A DNA stretch of 64,000 nucleotides from an uncultured Porphyromonadaceae bacterium. Its GTDB lineage: Bacteria > Bacteroidota > Bacteroidia > Bacteroidales > Barnesiellaceae. Positions 32,517 to 41,045 of this stretch are shown here, piece after piece. The stretch lies in the NCBI GenBank assembly GCA_900538555.1, contig UPYI01000007.1, forward strand, positions 1-64,000, given 5' to 3'. Below the pieces are notes generated by a model, which was not told where the DNA came from, made no database searches, and was given only the letters and a program-made list of their open reading frames with translations. A program made the translations under genes and the position numbers. How positions within the stretch are numbered: the stretch's first letter is position 1; each line of letters opens with the position of its first letter.

Positions 32517-35498
32517 TTATCGGTTGAGCTGTTCCATCATGGCGAGGTAGACCGGATGATACCGGAGAATATCGGGGCATCCGAAAACAAACAGCTGTTT
32601 GCGTGCACGGGTCATAGCTACATTCAGTTTCCGGTCGATGAGCACTTTGCCTTCGCGCGAACAGTTGGTGATGGATTCCAGCTGCCGTTCGCTGTTGGCG
32701 CATACCGAATAGAGGATAATATCGTTTTGCGATCCTTGAAACCGTTCCACCGTATCGACCCGTATCTCCGTCTCCAATCCTCTCTTCTCCAACTCTTTTC
32801 GTATCAGGGCGATTTGATTCCGGAACGGGGCGATGATACCGATCTGTTTGCCGGCATCGAACGGCATTCCGTTTTTTCGATGCAACTCTCGCAGGATCGA
32901 CACGCAGTCGGCTATGGCAACTGCTTCGTGCCTGTTGGTTTTGGCGCAATCGTCCGCATCGACCTTCGACGGAATGAACGCCGTGCGGTGTGTTGCCAAT
33001 AAGGTTTCGCGAGCCGATGTCGTATCGTACACCCGAAACAACACCCCTTCCGTCTGGTGCGGAGCATTGCCGTTGTTCAGCGATCCTCCGTAAAACGCCC
33101 GGTTGGGAAAATCGGCGATGAGCGGATGCATGCGCCATTGCCGGCATAACATTCCGGTCACGGCATCGTCTCCTTCGTGATTGCGGTACATCCGTTCGAA
33201 AAGAGACATCCGGCAGTCGGAGAACCCTCGTTCTTGCAGCTCCGGCACCGATATTTTCGATTCCGTTTCGTTTTGCAGGACGATAGCCGGCAGTTGTTTG
33301 TGGTCGCCGATCAGAATAAATTTCCCGATCGCGTTTGTCTTATCGGGTGTTTGAGCCGACAGCAGTCCGACTAATTGCGGTTCCAATATTTGCGACGCTT
33401 CGTCGATGATTGCCAGATCGAAACGGCAGAGTGCGAAAATTTCGGTACGGGTACAGAGCGACGACAACGTTGCCGTATAGATGCGGCAGGCAGACATTCT
33501 TCGTTTCACTTCGTCGCGGCTACGGTACTCTTTGACCACGTTCGACAGAATCCGTTTCCGAAAAGCCGGAGCGCACGACAGTTCATGTCCGATACGCAAA
33601 TAATCTTCCGCCTCGTCCAGTTGTTCCAGCACCTCGCATATCTCATCGACCGCCCGGTTGGTGAAAGCCACCAACAAAACCGTCAGTCCCGAGGCGATTG
33701 CTTCGCGCACCATACCGCGCAGGGCGTGTGAGGTTTTACCGGTGCCGGGAGGCCCTACCAGCAGGAAAAAATCGCGGGCTTGCATTGCCCGGCGGAGCAG
33801 CGGTGCCAGTTCGGGCGAGTAGTCCGTATAGTGCAGCTCGACCGAAAGGTCGCTTTCCGGACGATATTCCGGCGAGTTTAACAACAATCCCCGGCGGCGG
33901 TCATCTGCCGTTATCAGCTGGTATAGCCCTTTGTACATGGGCATGAACGACGCATCTAAAAAGTCGTGTTCGATCGCATACCGGCTTTCCGCGGGCAGGG
34001 TAGCGGTGTTCCGTTGCCGTTCACCCAACCGTATGGTGATTTCGTCCGACGAGAGGACGGCGATCGTACCCTTGAACAGCTGGCGGTTCTGTACGCTGTC
34101 GCCCGGTCGGTTGCATTCGTAAAGGATAATCCGGTCGCCCGGTCGGAAATTAGGAGAAGTTCCGTCGGTCGCCTGCGTACAGGACAATACGATCTCGGGC
34201 GTTTCGTTTGCCGCGCCGTTGTGTCGGATCTTCATGCCGCTCAGCATTTCTCCGGCGGAAATCTTTTCCGCTTCATCCATTTGCCAAAGCGAAGTGATAC
34301 CGGTCGTTTCGCCCGGAAAATCCTTGCCTGTTTTCGTCAGAAAATGTTCCCGGACAACGAATGTGTAGAAGCGTTCGAAATAGAGCCGGTCGTATTCTCT
34401 GCCCGGATCCGGTTGCAGATACCGGTTGAACCGGTCGATCTGGGGTGCGATGTAACGTTGTGTGAACGTGCTTGGGCGTTCGATCATCCGGTCGGCAGTC
34501 AGTTGCGACAGCATATTGCCGTCGCCGTTTGCCGCGTCCCGGTCGGCGGCGACGATATGATTCCGTACATTCAGTATTTCGCGGAGCCAGCGCGATTGCG
34601 GTTTCGACAGGCGCAGGTTGGCGGCTTCGTCGGTATATCGGGAATACAAAACGTAGAAGTCGAGTTCTTTGAAGCGGACACCGAGTATAAGCTGTATCAT
34701 CAGTTGGTACAGCGAAAACTGTGCCCGGTGACTTTGGGCGATAAGGCTGTAATCCTGTTCGGGGTAAGCCGCTTTTCCCGATTTCAATTCGATGCCGACC
34801 GGCTTTCCGTCGCTTTGCAGAAAGTCCAGCCTACCTTGCAGTCCCAGCGGTTCGCAGATAAAAGTAGGCTCGATACGACCGGCTCCCGACCGGATGCCGA
34901 TCGAGGCGAATTGCGTGCGTACTACCCGTCGTAAATTCTGGAAATGCGTGTACAGACCGGCAAAAAAATCCCGGTTGATGTCGGGACATACCGACAGCTC
35001 GATCGGATAGGTGGTAAAGAACTTCTGCACGATCTTCTCGAACGAAACCTCTTCCTCCTCGGGTGTATTCACCCATTCGTCGAGCATCAGGTTGGCGGCG
35101 TTACCGAGCAGGATCGGTGCGGTCACCTCTTTCGGTTTCAATCGGGAATAAAAATACCGTTGCCATGCAGTGCCGTATTCTTGGAAACAATCAGCCAACG
35201 CGCTGACATCTACTAAATAGTCGGGTTCTAAAATCAGGTAACGCGGAATCAGTATGCCGTCCGATTCAGCCACATCGACCAGATTGATCCGGCTACCTTC
35301 GCGTAGCAGGTCGATCGTCTCGTCGAATTCGCGGTTGATGCCCTGTTGCCGGATGGCGACGGCTCGCGGCGAACCGGTAATATCATTCTCCTCTATCAGA
35401 TACAACCGGTTGCCTTCGACATACGCCACGCGCCCCCGCACTTTGCGGTGCAGATCGAAATTCAATGGAACGTGTGTCGTTTGCGTATTGTCGGGCAT
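32517..35498 (-). CDS. Dna2-like fused PD-(D/E)XK nuclease and SF1 helicase
   Basis: The start is set at 35498 (MPDNTQTTHVPL, 993 residues); the frame is open for another 118 codons only because it crosses the repeats. The N-terminal third contains a Cas4/RecB-like nuclease site (GRLDFLQSDGKPVGIELKSG, about 222-240, then a Gln-Tyr-like motif QFSLYQLMIQLI). The C-terminal two thirds form a UvrD/Upf1-type SF1 helicase: GPPGTGKT near 580, IIDEASQ near 700, GDHKQLP, RQWRMHP, VERFQGSQND near 918 and NVAMTRARKQL near 959. The order is that of Dna2, a nuclease-helicase acting on 5' flaps and DNA ends. It stands alone, flanked by a micro-gene and a repeat array, so a defence role is not supported by neighbours. 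Confidence 0.88.
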   Translation of the reverse strand: MPDNTQTTHVPLNFDLHRKVRGRVAYVEGNRLYLIEENDITGSPRAVAIRQQGINREFDETIDLLREGSRINLVDVAESDGILIPRYLILEPDYLVDVSALADCFQEYGTAWQRYFYSRLKPKEVTAPILLGNAANLMLDEWVNTPEEEEVSFEKIVQKFFTTYPIELSVCPDINRDFFAGLYTHFQNLRRVVRTQFASIGIRSGAGRIEPTFICEPLGLQGRLDFLQSDGKPVGIELKSGKAAYPEQDYSLIAQSHRAQFSLYQLMIQLILGVRFKELDFYVLYSRYTDEAANLRLSKPQSRWLREILNVRNHIVAADRDAANGDGNMLSQLTADRMIERPSTFTQRYIAPQIDRFNRYLQPDPGREYDRLYFERFYTFVVREHFLTKTGKDFPGETTGITSLWQMDEAEKISAGEMLSGMKIRHNGAANETPEIVLSCTQATDGTSPNFRPGDRIILYECNRPGDSVQNRQLFKGTIAVLSSDEITIRLGERQRNTATLPAESRYAIEHDFLDASFMPMYKGLYQLITADDRRRGLLLNSPEYRPESDLSVELHYTDYSPELAPLLRRAMQARDFFLLVGPPGTGKTSHALRGMVREAIASGLTVLLVAFTNRAVDEICEVLEQLDEAEDYLRIGHELSCAPAFRKRILSNVVKEYRSRDEVKRRMSACRIYTATLSSLCTRTEIFALCRFDLAIIDEASQILEPQLVGLLSAQTPDKTNAIGKFILIGDHKQLPAIVLQNETESKISVPELQERGFSDCRMSLFERMYRNHEGDDAVTGMLCRQWRMHPLIADFPNRAFYGGSLNNGNAPHQTEGVLFRVYDTTSARETLLATHRTAFIPSKVDADDCAKTNRHEAVAIADCVSILRELHRKNGMPFDAGKQIGIIAPFRNQIALIRKELEKRGLETEIRVDTVERFQGSQNDIILYSVCANSERQLESITNCSREGKVLIDRKLNVAMTRARKQLFVFGCPDILRYHPVYLAMMEQLNR

Positions 35499-35518
35499 GG
35501 GTCTGTTTTTGTCGAGTA

Positions 35519-35601
35519 CAAAGATACAGCAAATCGAGAGCAGAAAACTCAAACTCGTTTGGAGATTTTTGCCGAGATGCCGCGTATCTTCTACAAAGAT
35601 A
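35519..35601. repeat. Divergent 75-bp repeat unit (subtype C) with the helicase -7 box
   Basis: The unit starts CAAAGATACAGCAAATCGAG and ends at the next CAAAGATA (35594). It is 75 bp long and closely matches the unit at 60023. On the - strand the proximal border gives TATCTTTG at 35526-35519, 20 bp before the helicase ATG, with TTTG 23 bp further upstream. Confidence 0.8.
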
Positions 35602-35784
35602 GTGCAAGCCGAGAGCAAAGCCAAATTTATTTGAGCTTGGCGGAGGCGCCGCCTATGTTCTGAAAAGATAGTGCAAGCCGAGAGCAAAGCCAAATTTATT
35701 TGAGTTTGGCGGAGGCGCCGCCTATGTTCTGAAAAGATAGTGCAAGCCGAGAGCAAAGCCAAATTTATTTGAGCTTGGCGGAGC
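35594..35784. repeat. Three 69-bp repeats (subtype A) upstream of the helicase gene
   Basis: GCAAGCCGAG recurs at 35604, 35673 and 35742 (period 69 bp); the third unit breaks off after GGCGGAG. The border at 35601-35594 gives TATCTTTG on -, with TTTG at 35625-35622 (20-bp spacer), again a perfect promoter. The units are nearly identical to those at 31791-32130. Beyond the array, 35785-35827 holds nothing recognisable. Confidence 0.92.
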
Positions 35785-35827
35785 AGACAGAGTGACGTGT
35801 ATATCGGTATGGATACAGAAATGAGGA

Positions 35828-35852
35828 TTGTGCCGCAATTGCTTCGGCACAA
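35828..35852. terminator. Hairpin at the end of the cobalamin operon
   Basis: TTGTGCCG pairs with CGGCACAA and is followed on + by CCCCCTTTTT; a second small stem (GGGGATTCGCCCC type) lies at 35868-35886. Together they separate the end of the 814-residue surface protein gene from the repeat array. Confidence 0.5.
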
Positions 35853-35893
35853 CCCCCTTTTTCAAACATGGGGGCGAATCCCCCTACGAACGC

Positions 35894-38338
35894 TTATTGT
35901 TTGATGACCTTATAGATTTCATCTCCGCAGCGAAGCACATATACTCCGGCATTCAGCGTGCTGACATCCAATCCGTTCTTGCCGGGGTTCAACGACTGAA
36001 CAAGGACGAGACGACCGTCTTTGCTGTAAATATATGCTGTCGTATTTTCGTTGCTGTCGATGAACAGGGTTTCGCGGCAAGGATTCGGATAAACCGATTT
36101 TACGATTGCCGGAACTTCCATTCCCGTTGGAGTAGAAACTTTCACTAAACATGTTGCGGAGAGTTCGCCATTGGCTGTTGCGGCAGTGATCGTTGCCTCA
36201 CCTTCGGCTATGGCGGTTACGACACCATCGGCGCTGACTGTGGCGATCGTTTCGTCCGAAGAGCTCCAAACGATTGTTTTATCGCTGGCGAAATCGGGTG
36301 TTACCGTAGCGGTCAGGTTTGTCGTTTCTCCCACTTTGAGCGAAACTTCCGTTTGGTCGATAGTTACGTCGGTAGCATCGAATGCACTGCTCAAAGCCCA
36401 GAATCCGCGCGAGTCGTTTTTATAATACATGGTTCCGTATTGGTCTACGACCATCGAGTGCGTACAGTATTGCGTTTTCGGAGCAGTCCATTGATATTGA
36501 ATGATCGGCTCGGTGTTGCCCTCGAAATCTTTGATACAAACTACCGCACCGGTAGCGTTGTTGAGGCAAACATACACATATACCGTATTCTGGTTCTCTT
36601 CCGAAGCGAAAGCGGAGCAAACCACCGGGGTCGATTGCGAGATACCGCCCATATCGACGCTATACAGTTTTTCCAATGTGTTGGCATCGAATACGTCGAG
36701 GCCACCGCCGCTGGTCATGGTTCCCGAGGTAGCATATACGCGGCCGTTGTACACGGTAGGCGTAGTCGTAGCTTGTCCGGCTATATCGGTCGAAAGGATC
36801 GATGCTTTGTCGAACGTACCGTCTTCATTGATTCTTACAGAGTAGATTTTCTTTGCCTCTTTGCCGGTGAAGAACAGACGTCCGGTGTTTTTGTCGAACG
36901 ATGTACCGCTGCGGATAGTCGAAGTTTCCAATTCGGGAGCGATTTGCCACGAGTCTATCGAATCGCCTGTCAATCGGTTGCGCGATTGCATGATGCCGTT
37001 GTCGCCGCCAAAGAAGATACAGTCGCCGACGATCGTTCCGCCGCTCCAATAAAATCCGACATTATCCGATGTCCATACGGGCGATTTCTCTTCGTCGCTG
37101 CTTGTCGGGTCGTCGTCGGTAGTCGAAAGACAATAGAATTTGCCGGTAGCAGGTCTACCGCCGTTCCATGTTCCGGTATAGATGTGTTTGTCGTGATAAA
37201 CTACCGGGCACAACTGTTGTCCGCCGCCCTCTACTTTGGCAACCCAAAGCGATTCCAGCGTATTTGCATCGAATGCCTGTGTCGTACCGCTGCCCAGTGT
37301 GACGAAGATTTTACCGTCGCCATAAGCGATCATCGAGAAGAATCCGATCGAGCTGACCATATCGCCCGACGCATCCAGCGATCCGTCGTGTACCGAAATC
37401 TTGTAGATTTTCTTGCCGCTTGTATTGTACATGTAGTCGCCTACGATGATCGGCTGTCCGCTATATCCGCCGAAATTGTATTCCCATTTCACGGAGATAT
37501 TCTCTGCACTCAGGGCGAGGGGGAGTTCTACGATCGACTGGTGTTCCGCATTTTTGTACATTTGTCCCCAGTAAGCATTTTCGTCTGCCGGTTGGGGGTC
37601 TTCGGCAGGAAGGGCTGCTTCGTAAGGTGCACGGGGCAAAGAACCGGTCATGCCCGAAAAATCGGCAAAAGACCATCCGTCCCAACTGCCGTTCGACAGG
37701 ATACGCGAGGATGCGCCCGATCCGGAGTAAGAGAAGTCTTCATCTTGCGACTCTTTCACTTGGTACGACCAGTAACCGTTCGAATACCACCCCGAGCGCC
37801 ACAAATCTTCTGCATCGGCGTTGCTCCAATTGTCATAGTTGTATGCCGTTGTCGTTACGATTCCGTCTACCGGAGTGTATATCTCCTCCGAACCGTCCGA
37901 ACCGGTGAAAATAATCTGGATGTCGCCCGATGCGTTCAGGTCGTAACCGAGACCTGCAACCGTATTTCCCAGATTCGTGCTGTGGGTCAGGAACGTAAAA
38001 CGCGGGTCGGCTTTGGCAACGGCAGCCACCATATCGTATCCGGTAGCTTCGCCATCCCAACGGTAGCCCCATACCATGGCGTGATCCAGTTTCTCGTCGT
38101 GCCAGTCGATGACGAGGGCGGCGCGGTTTTCACCCGTTCCGACCCAATACTTTATCTCGTCGAACGAGAAATTCTTGTCTTCTCCGGCTTCTTCTTCCGC
38201 CGATTGGGCGGGAGCTTTCCGCAGTTGTTCCATATCGGGGCGTTCATGCCCTTGCATTCTGAATGCCTTTTCTTGGGCATTCATCCCGACGATAGCCAGA
38301 AGGGCTGTCGCACAGGTCAATAAAAATTTTTTGTTCAT
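35894..38338 (-). CDS. Secreted beta-propeller/Ig-like surface protein with T9SS-type C-terminus, last gene of cobalamin operon
   Basis: The start is the ATG at 38338 (814 residues) with signal peptide MNKKFLLTCATALLAIVGMNAQ. Regions in order: an N-terminal domain of about 200 residues (IKYWVGTGENRAALVIDWHD, then MVWGYRWDGEATGYDM); a PQQ/quinoprotein-like beta-propeller with repeated strand pairs (KIYKISVHDGSLD, DANTLESLWVAK, DANTLEKLYSVD); a bacterial Ig-like group 2 domain (VSLKVGETTNLTATVTP); and a C-terminal sorting-type domain (VYPNPCRETLFIDS, GVYVLRCGDEIYKVIKQ). The C-terminus predicts export by the type IX system. Position, fifth and last in a riboswitch-controlled btuB/btuG operon, suggests an accessory role in cobamide capture; ligand binding is not shown. 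It starts 10 bp after the preceding gene. Confidence 0.8.
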   Translation of the reverse strand: MNKKFLLTCATALLAIVGMNAQEKAFRMQGHERPDMEQLRKAPAQSAEEEAGEDKNFSFDEIKYWVGTGENRAALVIDWHDEKLDHAMVWGYRWDGEATGYDMVAAVAKADPRFTFLTHSTNLGNTVAGLGYDLNASGDIQIIFTGSDGSEEIYTPVDGIVTTTAYNYDNWSNADAEDLWRSGWYSNGYWSYQVKESQDEDFSYSGSGASSRILSNGSWDGWSFADFSGMTGSLPRAPYEAALPAEDPQPADENAYWGQMYKNAEHQSIVELPLALSAENISVKWEYNFGGYSGQPIIVGDYMYNTSGKKIYKISVHDGSLDASGDMVSSIGFFSMIAYGDGKIFVTLGSGTTQAFDANTLESLWVAKVEGGGQQLCPVVYHDKHIYTGTWNGGRPATGKFYCLSTTDDDPTSSDEEKSPVWTSDNVGFYWSGGTIVGDCIFFGGDNGIMQSRNRLTGDSIDSWQIAPELETSTIRSGTSFDKNTGRLFFTGKEAKKIYSVRINEDGTFDKASILSTDIAGQATTTPTVYNGRVYATSGTMTSGGGLDVFDANTLEKLYSVDMGGISQSTPVVCSAFASEENQNTVYVYVCLNNATGAVVCIKDFEGNTEPIIQYQWTAPKTQYCTHSMVVDQYGTMYYKNDSRGFWALSSAFDATDVTIDQTEVSLKVGETTNLTATVTPDFASDKTIVWSSSDETIATVSADGVVTAIAEGEATITAATANGELSATCLVKVSTPTGMEVPAIVKSVYPNPCRETLFIDSNENTTAYIYSKDGRLVLVQSLNPGKNGLDVSTLNAGVYVLRCGDEIYKVIKQ

Positions 38339-38348
38339 AAAATAAAAT

Positions 38349-39776
38349 TTAGGGTTTGATGATTTTTTCAATAGTATGGTTTGCCTTTAACAGGTATATG
38401 CCTGAGGGCAGTGTCGATAACGATATGCGGGTTGTTCCTTCCGGAAGCCTGTCGCGATATACACATTTGCCCGACAGATCGAAGAGTTCCACCGTAGATG
38501 CTTCGTGAAGCGTTATATGGATGAAATCGGTTGCCGGATTGGGATATACCGTGAATGCGGTATTCCGTACGTTGTCGAGTGCCGTATTGTCCGTTGCCGG
38601 GAATATCGGCATGGCGGGAAACCAATAGTTGTCGATCATTTCGTATTGCCCCTTGATCTCTCCCGTATTGCTGAGCCGGAGGGTCAGATAGGTCTGTTTC
38701 AGATTGTCTAAATAGAGCGAGCAATACAGTTCGTCCGTTTCGGGATGGAGCCGGAAGCCCGCACCGCAATAGAGATACCAGCCGATCGATTGGGTATCGA
38801 AAAATTCCGAACATACACCTTTGTCGATGTCGTAGCAGCAGATGACGCTGTTTGTAAACCAGCCCGATTGTTTTTTCCAATAGAGTTTGTTTTGCTGTTT
38901 CGAGGCGCAAAAAGCGTCTGCGGTCCAAGCGTACCACGAACTCGGCAATCCGTACCCGGCAGGCAGTTCTACACGGGTCGTATCGAAAGTTTCCGGATTG
39001 AATTTCATGAAGTAATCGACTGTGGCTCCTCTGCCGCTTAGGTCTGCCGCAACGCTAAGCCACATGCTTCCGTCTTTCGACTGTACGATCGATCCGAATC
39101 CGCGGGGCTTTTCCGTGTCGTTTTCCATATCGGTCGGGGCAGCGATCGTCCGGTACACCCGATCCTGTTCGGCATCTATGATCAAAAGACCTTTCTTCTG
39201 ATGTATGGCGAAAACATATTTCCCGTTGTACAGCATCGTGCCGCATTGGGCGGAATAAAGTCCGCCTCCGTCGTTTCCCGTATCGGGAATAGGGTTTCCT
39301 ATTTCCAGATTTTTCAAGTCGAAAACGTAGATGCCGTTGCTGGTGGAGATGTATCCCTTTTCGGGAGTAATACCAATGAACGCACGTCCGTCGGCAATGG
39401 AATTCCCGCTCTCATCGGTGGCGATAGTTTCGAACTGCTTGATACATTGTAATGTCTTTGCATCGCATACGGTGATACGTCCTCCGGTGACCGAAGCCCC
39501 CATGTCGCGGGCTTGTTTGGAGATGATGTACATACGCCCGTCGAATATCTCGCCGTATTGGCTGGTACAGCCGAGTTCTTTTCCGGGATTCTCCTTTTGG
39601 AATATCCGGTACTCCCATTCGCCGTTTGTCCGAAGGAAATTGATCGTACTGTTCTGGTGTCCGAACCAGTCCTCATTGAGGATGAATACGCCGTCCGTAT
39701 AGTCCGCCGTCTCTTGGGCTCGGGACGGAAATACGAAAGCCGCCAGTAGCAACAGGTGTGTAAAGATTTTTTTCAT
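38349..39776 (-). CDS. DUF5074-like beta-propeller protein with T9SS-type C-terminus
   Basis: This 475-residue protein has a signal peptide (LLLLAAFVFPSRAQ) and a YncE/DUF5074-like propeller. The propeller begins GVFILNEDWFGHQNSTINFL, the same N-terminal pattern as the BtuG homologue upstream (YLLNEGNMGSNKASIDYV). Repeats such as RITVCDAKTLQCIKQFE follow, then a C-terminal sorting domain (VYPNPATDFIHITL, LPSGIYLLKANHTIEKIIKP). It looks like a second BtuG-type propeller that is anchored through the T9SS instead of a lipid. BtuG-family propellers bind cobalamin very tightly in Bacteroides; whether this one does is inference. It follows the PKD-like lipoprotein gene by 12 bp. Confidence 0.8.
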   Translation of the reverse strand: MKKIFTHLLLLAAFVFPSRAQETADYTDGVFILNEDWFGHQNSTINFLRTNGEWEYRIFQKENPGKELGCTSQYGEIFDGRMYIISKQARDMGASVTGGRITVCDAKTLQCIKQFETIATDESGNSIADGRAFIGITPEKGYISTSNGIYVFDLKNLEIGNPIPDTGNDGGGLYSAQCGTMLYNGKYVFAIHQKKGLLIIDAEQDRVYRTIAAPTDMENDTEKPRGFGSIVQSKDGSMWLSVAADLSGRGATVDYFMKFNPETFDTTRVELPAGYGLPSSWYAWTADAFCASKQQNKLYWKKQSGWFTNSVICCYDIDKGVCSEFFDTQSIGWYLYCGAGFRLHPETDELYCSLYLDNLKQTYLTLRLSNTGEIKGQYEMIDNYWFPAMPIFPATDNTALDNVRNTAFTVYPNPATDFIHITLHEASTVELFDLSGKCVYRDRLPEGTTRISLSTLPSGIYLLKANHTIEKIIKP

Positions 39777-39788
39777 ATCCGTATCGGT

Positions 39789-41045
39789 TTAGTATGGTTG
39801 TTTTTGATTCTTTGTCCGGTTTCGTTCTATCGGAATGTGCAGGTCTTCCGCCCGCGACAGTTCGGTCGAGGTTTCACCTAACCAACCGCACGACTGGCTG
39901 ACGCCGGTATATACCCGCACGAAGTCGATACAGGGCAGATGAACCGGATTCCCGTCGGCATCCACCGCCCATTCGATATTGAAACTTGCTTTCTCGTCCG
40001 CTTCGTTCGGGTGGTTGTCGGCATACCCCCAGTCGTAGGCATAGAGTACGTAATAGCTGCCGTTGCCGCTTTCGTCGATGGCATTGTTCGCCAACTTGGT
40101 ACCCGAGAACGAAAGCGTATTGTCCGTTACCCATAACGGGTAGTAGCATTGCGTGTGATAGGCGTTTCGGGTGACGTACCCCGTGTGCCCGTCGTTGTCG
40201 GTAAAGCGGATGTACGAGGTGTCGGTAACGGCGAACAGTTCCGGATCGGGTGTAGCCGGTTTCGTTTCATCGGGACGATAATAGGTGATGCCGTACCGAT
40301 GCAGGGTTTCCGGTTTGTGGTATTCGCTGCCTGCCAGTTCATACCATGTGTCGTCGGGTTTGCCGTTGCGGTTGCGGTCGAACGATACCATGACGATGCC
40401 CGGTTCGCTGCTGCCTCCGGAATTGGGGTTGTCGGGATTCGGATTCTCCGCGGCATAAAAGGCATTTCCCCAGATTTTGAAATCGTAGGCTCCCGCTACG
40501 TTTACGACACTATGGTCGAACCCGAAGGTCACATAGCCCCCGTAAGCACCGAGTGAGATCATGACGTCGTTCGTGCCGGAGATCGACTCTTCCGCTTTGC
40601 GCAACATATCTTCGTAGCTGTCGCCCGGTTCGTATTCAGGCATGGTGTTTACGAATTGTCCCGGTGCGGGGCAGTACTCATATACCCGGTCGATGTAGCG
40701 GCTGTACGCCACATCCTCTTCCCAGACGACGATCCGGGTTTCGTGAGTGTACGGATTTTCCCGGTCTACGATTTGCAGTCGTATCCGGTATTCGCCCGTT
40801 GTCGCCGAGCAGAATATGAAATCACGTTCGGTCGAAACCACCGAGTCGTTGCCTGCCCGGTCGGGCATAGACCAGATATATTGCTCGCCGTTGAATTCGG
40901 GATGCAGTACCAGTGCTTTCATTCGCTCGACGGCATATTCCTCGTCGATACCGAGATTCACCATCGGTGTCTCGGATTGGCAGGCGATGCAAAGCATTGC
41001 GGTAAGTGCAGGTATTATGAGTGACGGTATTGTGAGTCGTTTCAT
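39789..41045 (-). CDS. PKD-like cell-surface lipoprotein of the cobalamin operon
   Basis: I set the start at 41045 (418 residues), where ATG overlaps the btuG stop by four bases (ATGA on -). The upstream extension in the same frame is antisense-like and not part of the gene. The N-terminus has a lipoprotein signal ending LCIAC. A PKD-like domain follows (YIWSMPDRAGNDSVVS, then ATTGEYRIRLQIVDRENPY), and a larger domain with GAYGGYVTFGFDHSVVNVAG and EPGIVMVSFDRNRNGKPDDTWYELAGSEY, a pattern I know from cell-surface proteins encoded beside btuB/btuG in Bacteroidetes. It is probably exposed on the outer membrane and assists cobamide uptake; direct function is unknown. Confidence 0.82.
   Translation of the reverse strand: MKRLTIPSLIIPALTAMLCIACQSETPMVNLGIDEEYAVERMKALVLHPEFNGEQYIWSMPDRAGNDSVVSTERDFIFCSATTGEYRIRLQIVDRENPYTHETRIVVWEEDVAYSRYIDRVYEYCPAPGQFVNTMPEYEPGDSYEDMLRKAEESISGTNDVMISLGAYGGYVTFGFDHSVVNVAGAYDFKIWGNAFYAAENPNPDNPNSGGSSEPGIVMVSFDRNRNGKPDDTWYELAGSEYHKPETLHRYGITYYRPDETKPATPDPELFAVTDTSYIRFTDNDGHTGYVTRNAYHTQCYYPLWVTDNTLSFSGTKLANNAIDESGNGSYYVLYAYDWGYADNHPNEADEKASFNIEWAVDADGNPVHLPCIDFVRVYTGVSQSCGWLGETSTELSRAEDLHIPIERNRTKNQKQPY

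Noticed and set aside
32517..35498. Anti-phage defence system built on the nuclease-helicase
   Set aside because: The protein has the Dna2/SF1 layout but no defence partners, integrase or other mobile genes lie nearby, so housekeeping repair is more likely.
36353..38323. Open frame of 656 codons on + opposite the last cobalamin-operon gene
   Set aside because: It lies fully antisense to a gene with signal peptide, Ig-like and sorting domains; its translation has no recognisable domain and is rich in Arg/Val/Tyr as expected from reverse-strand codon bias.
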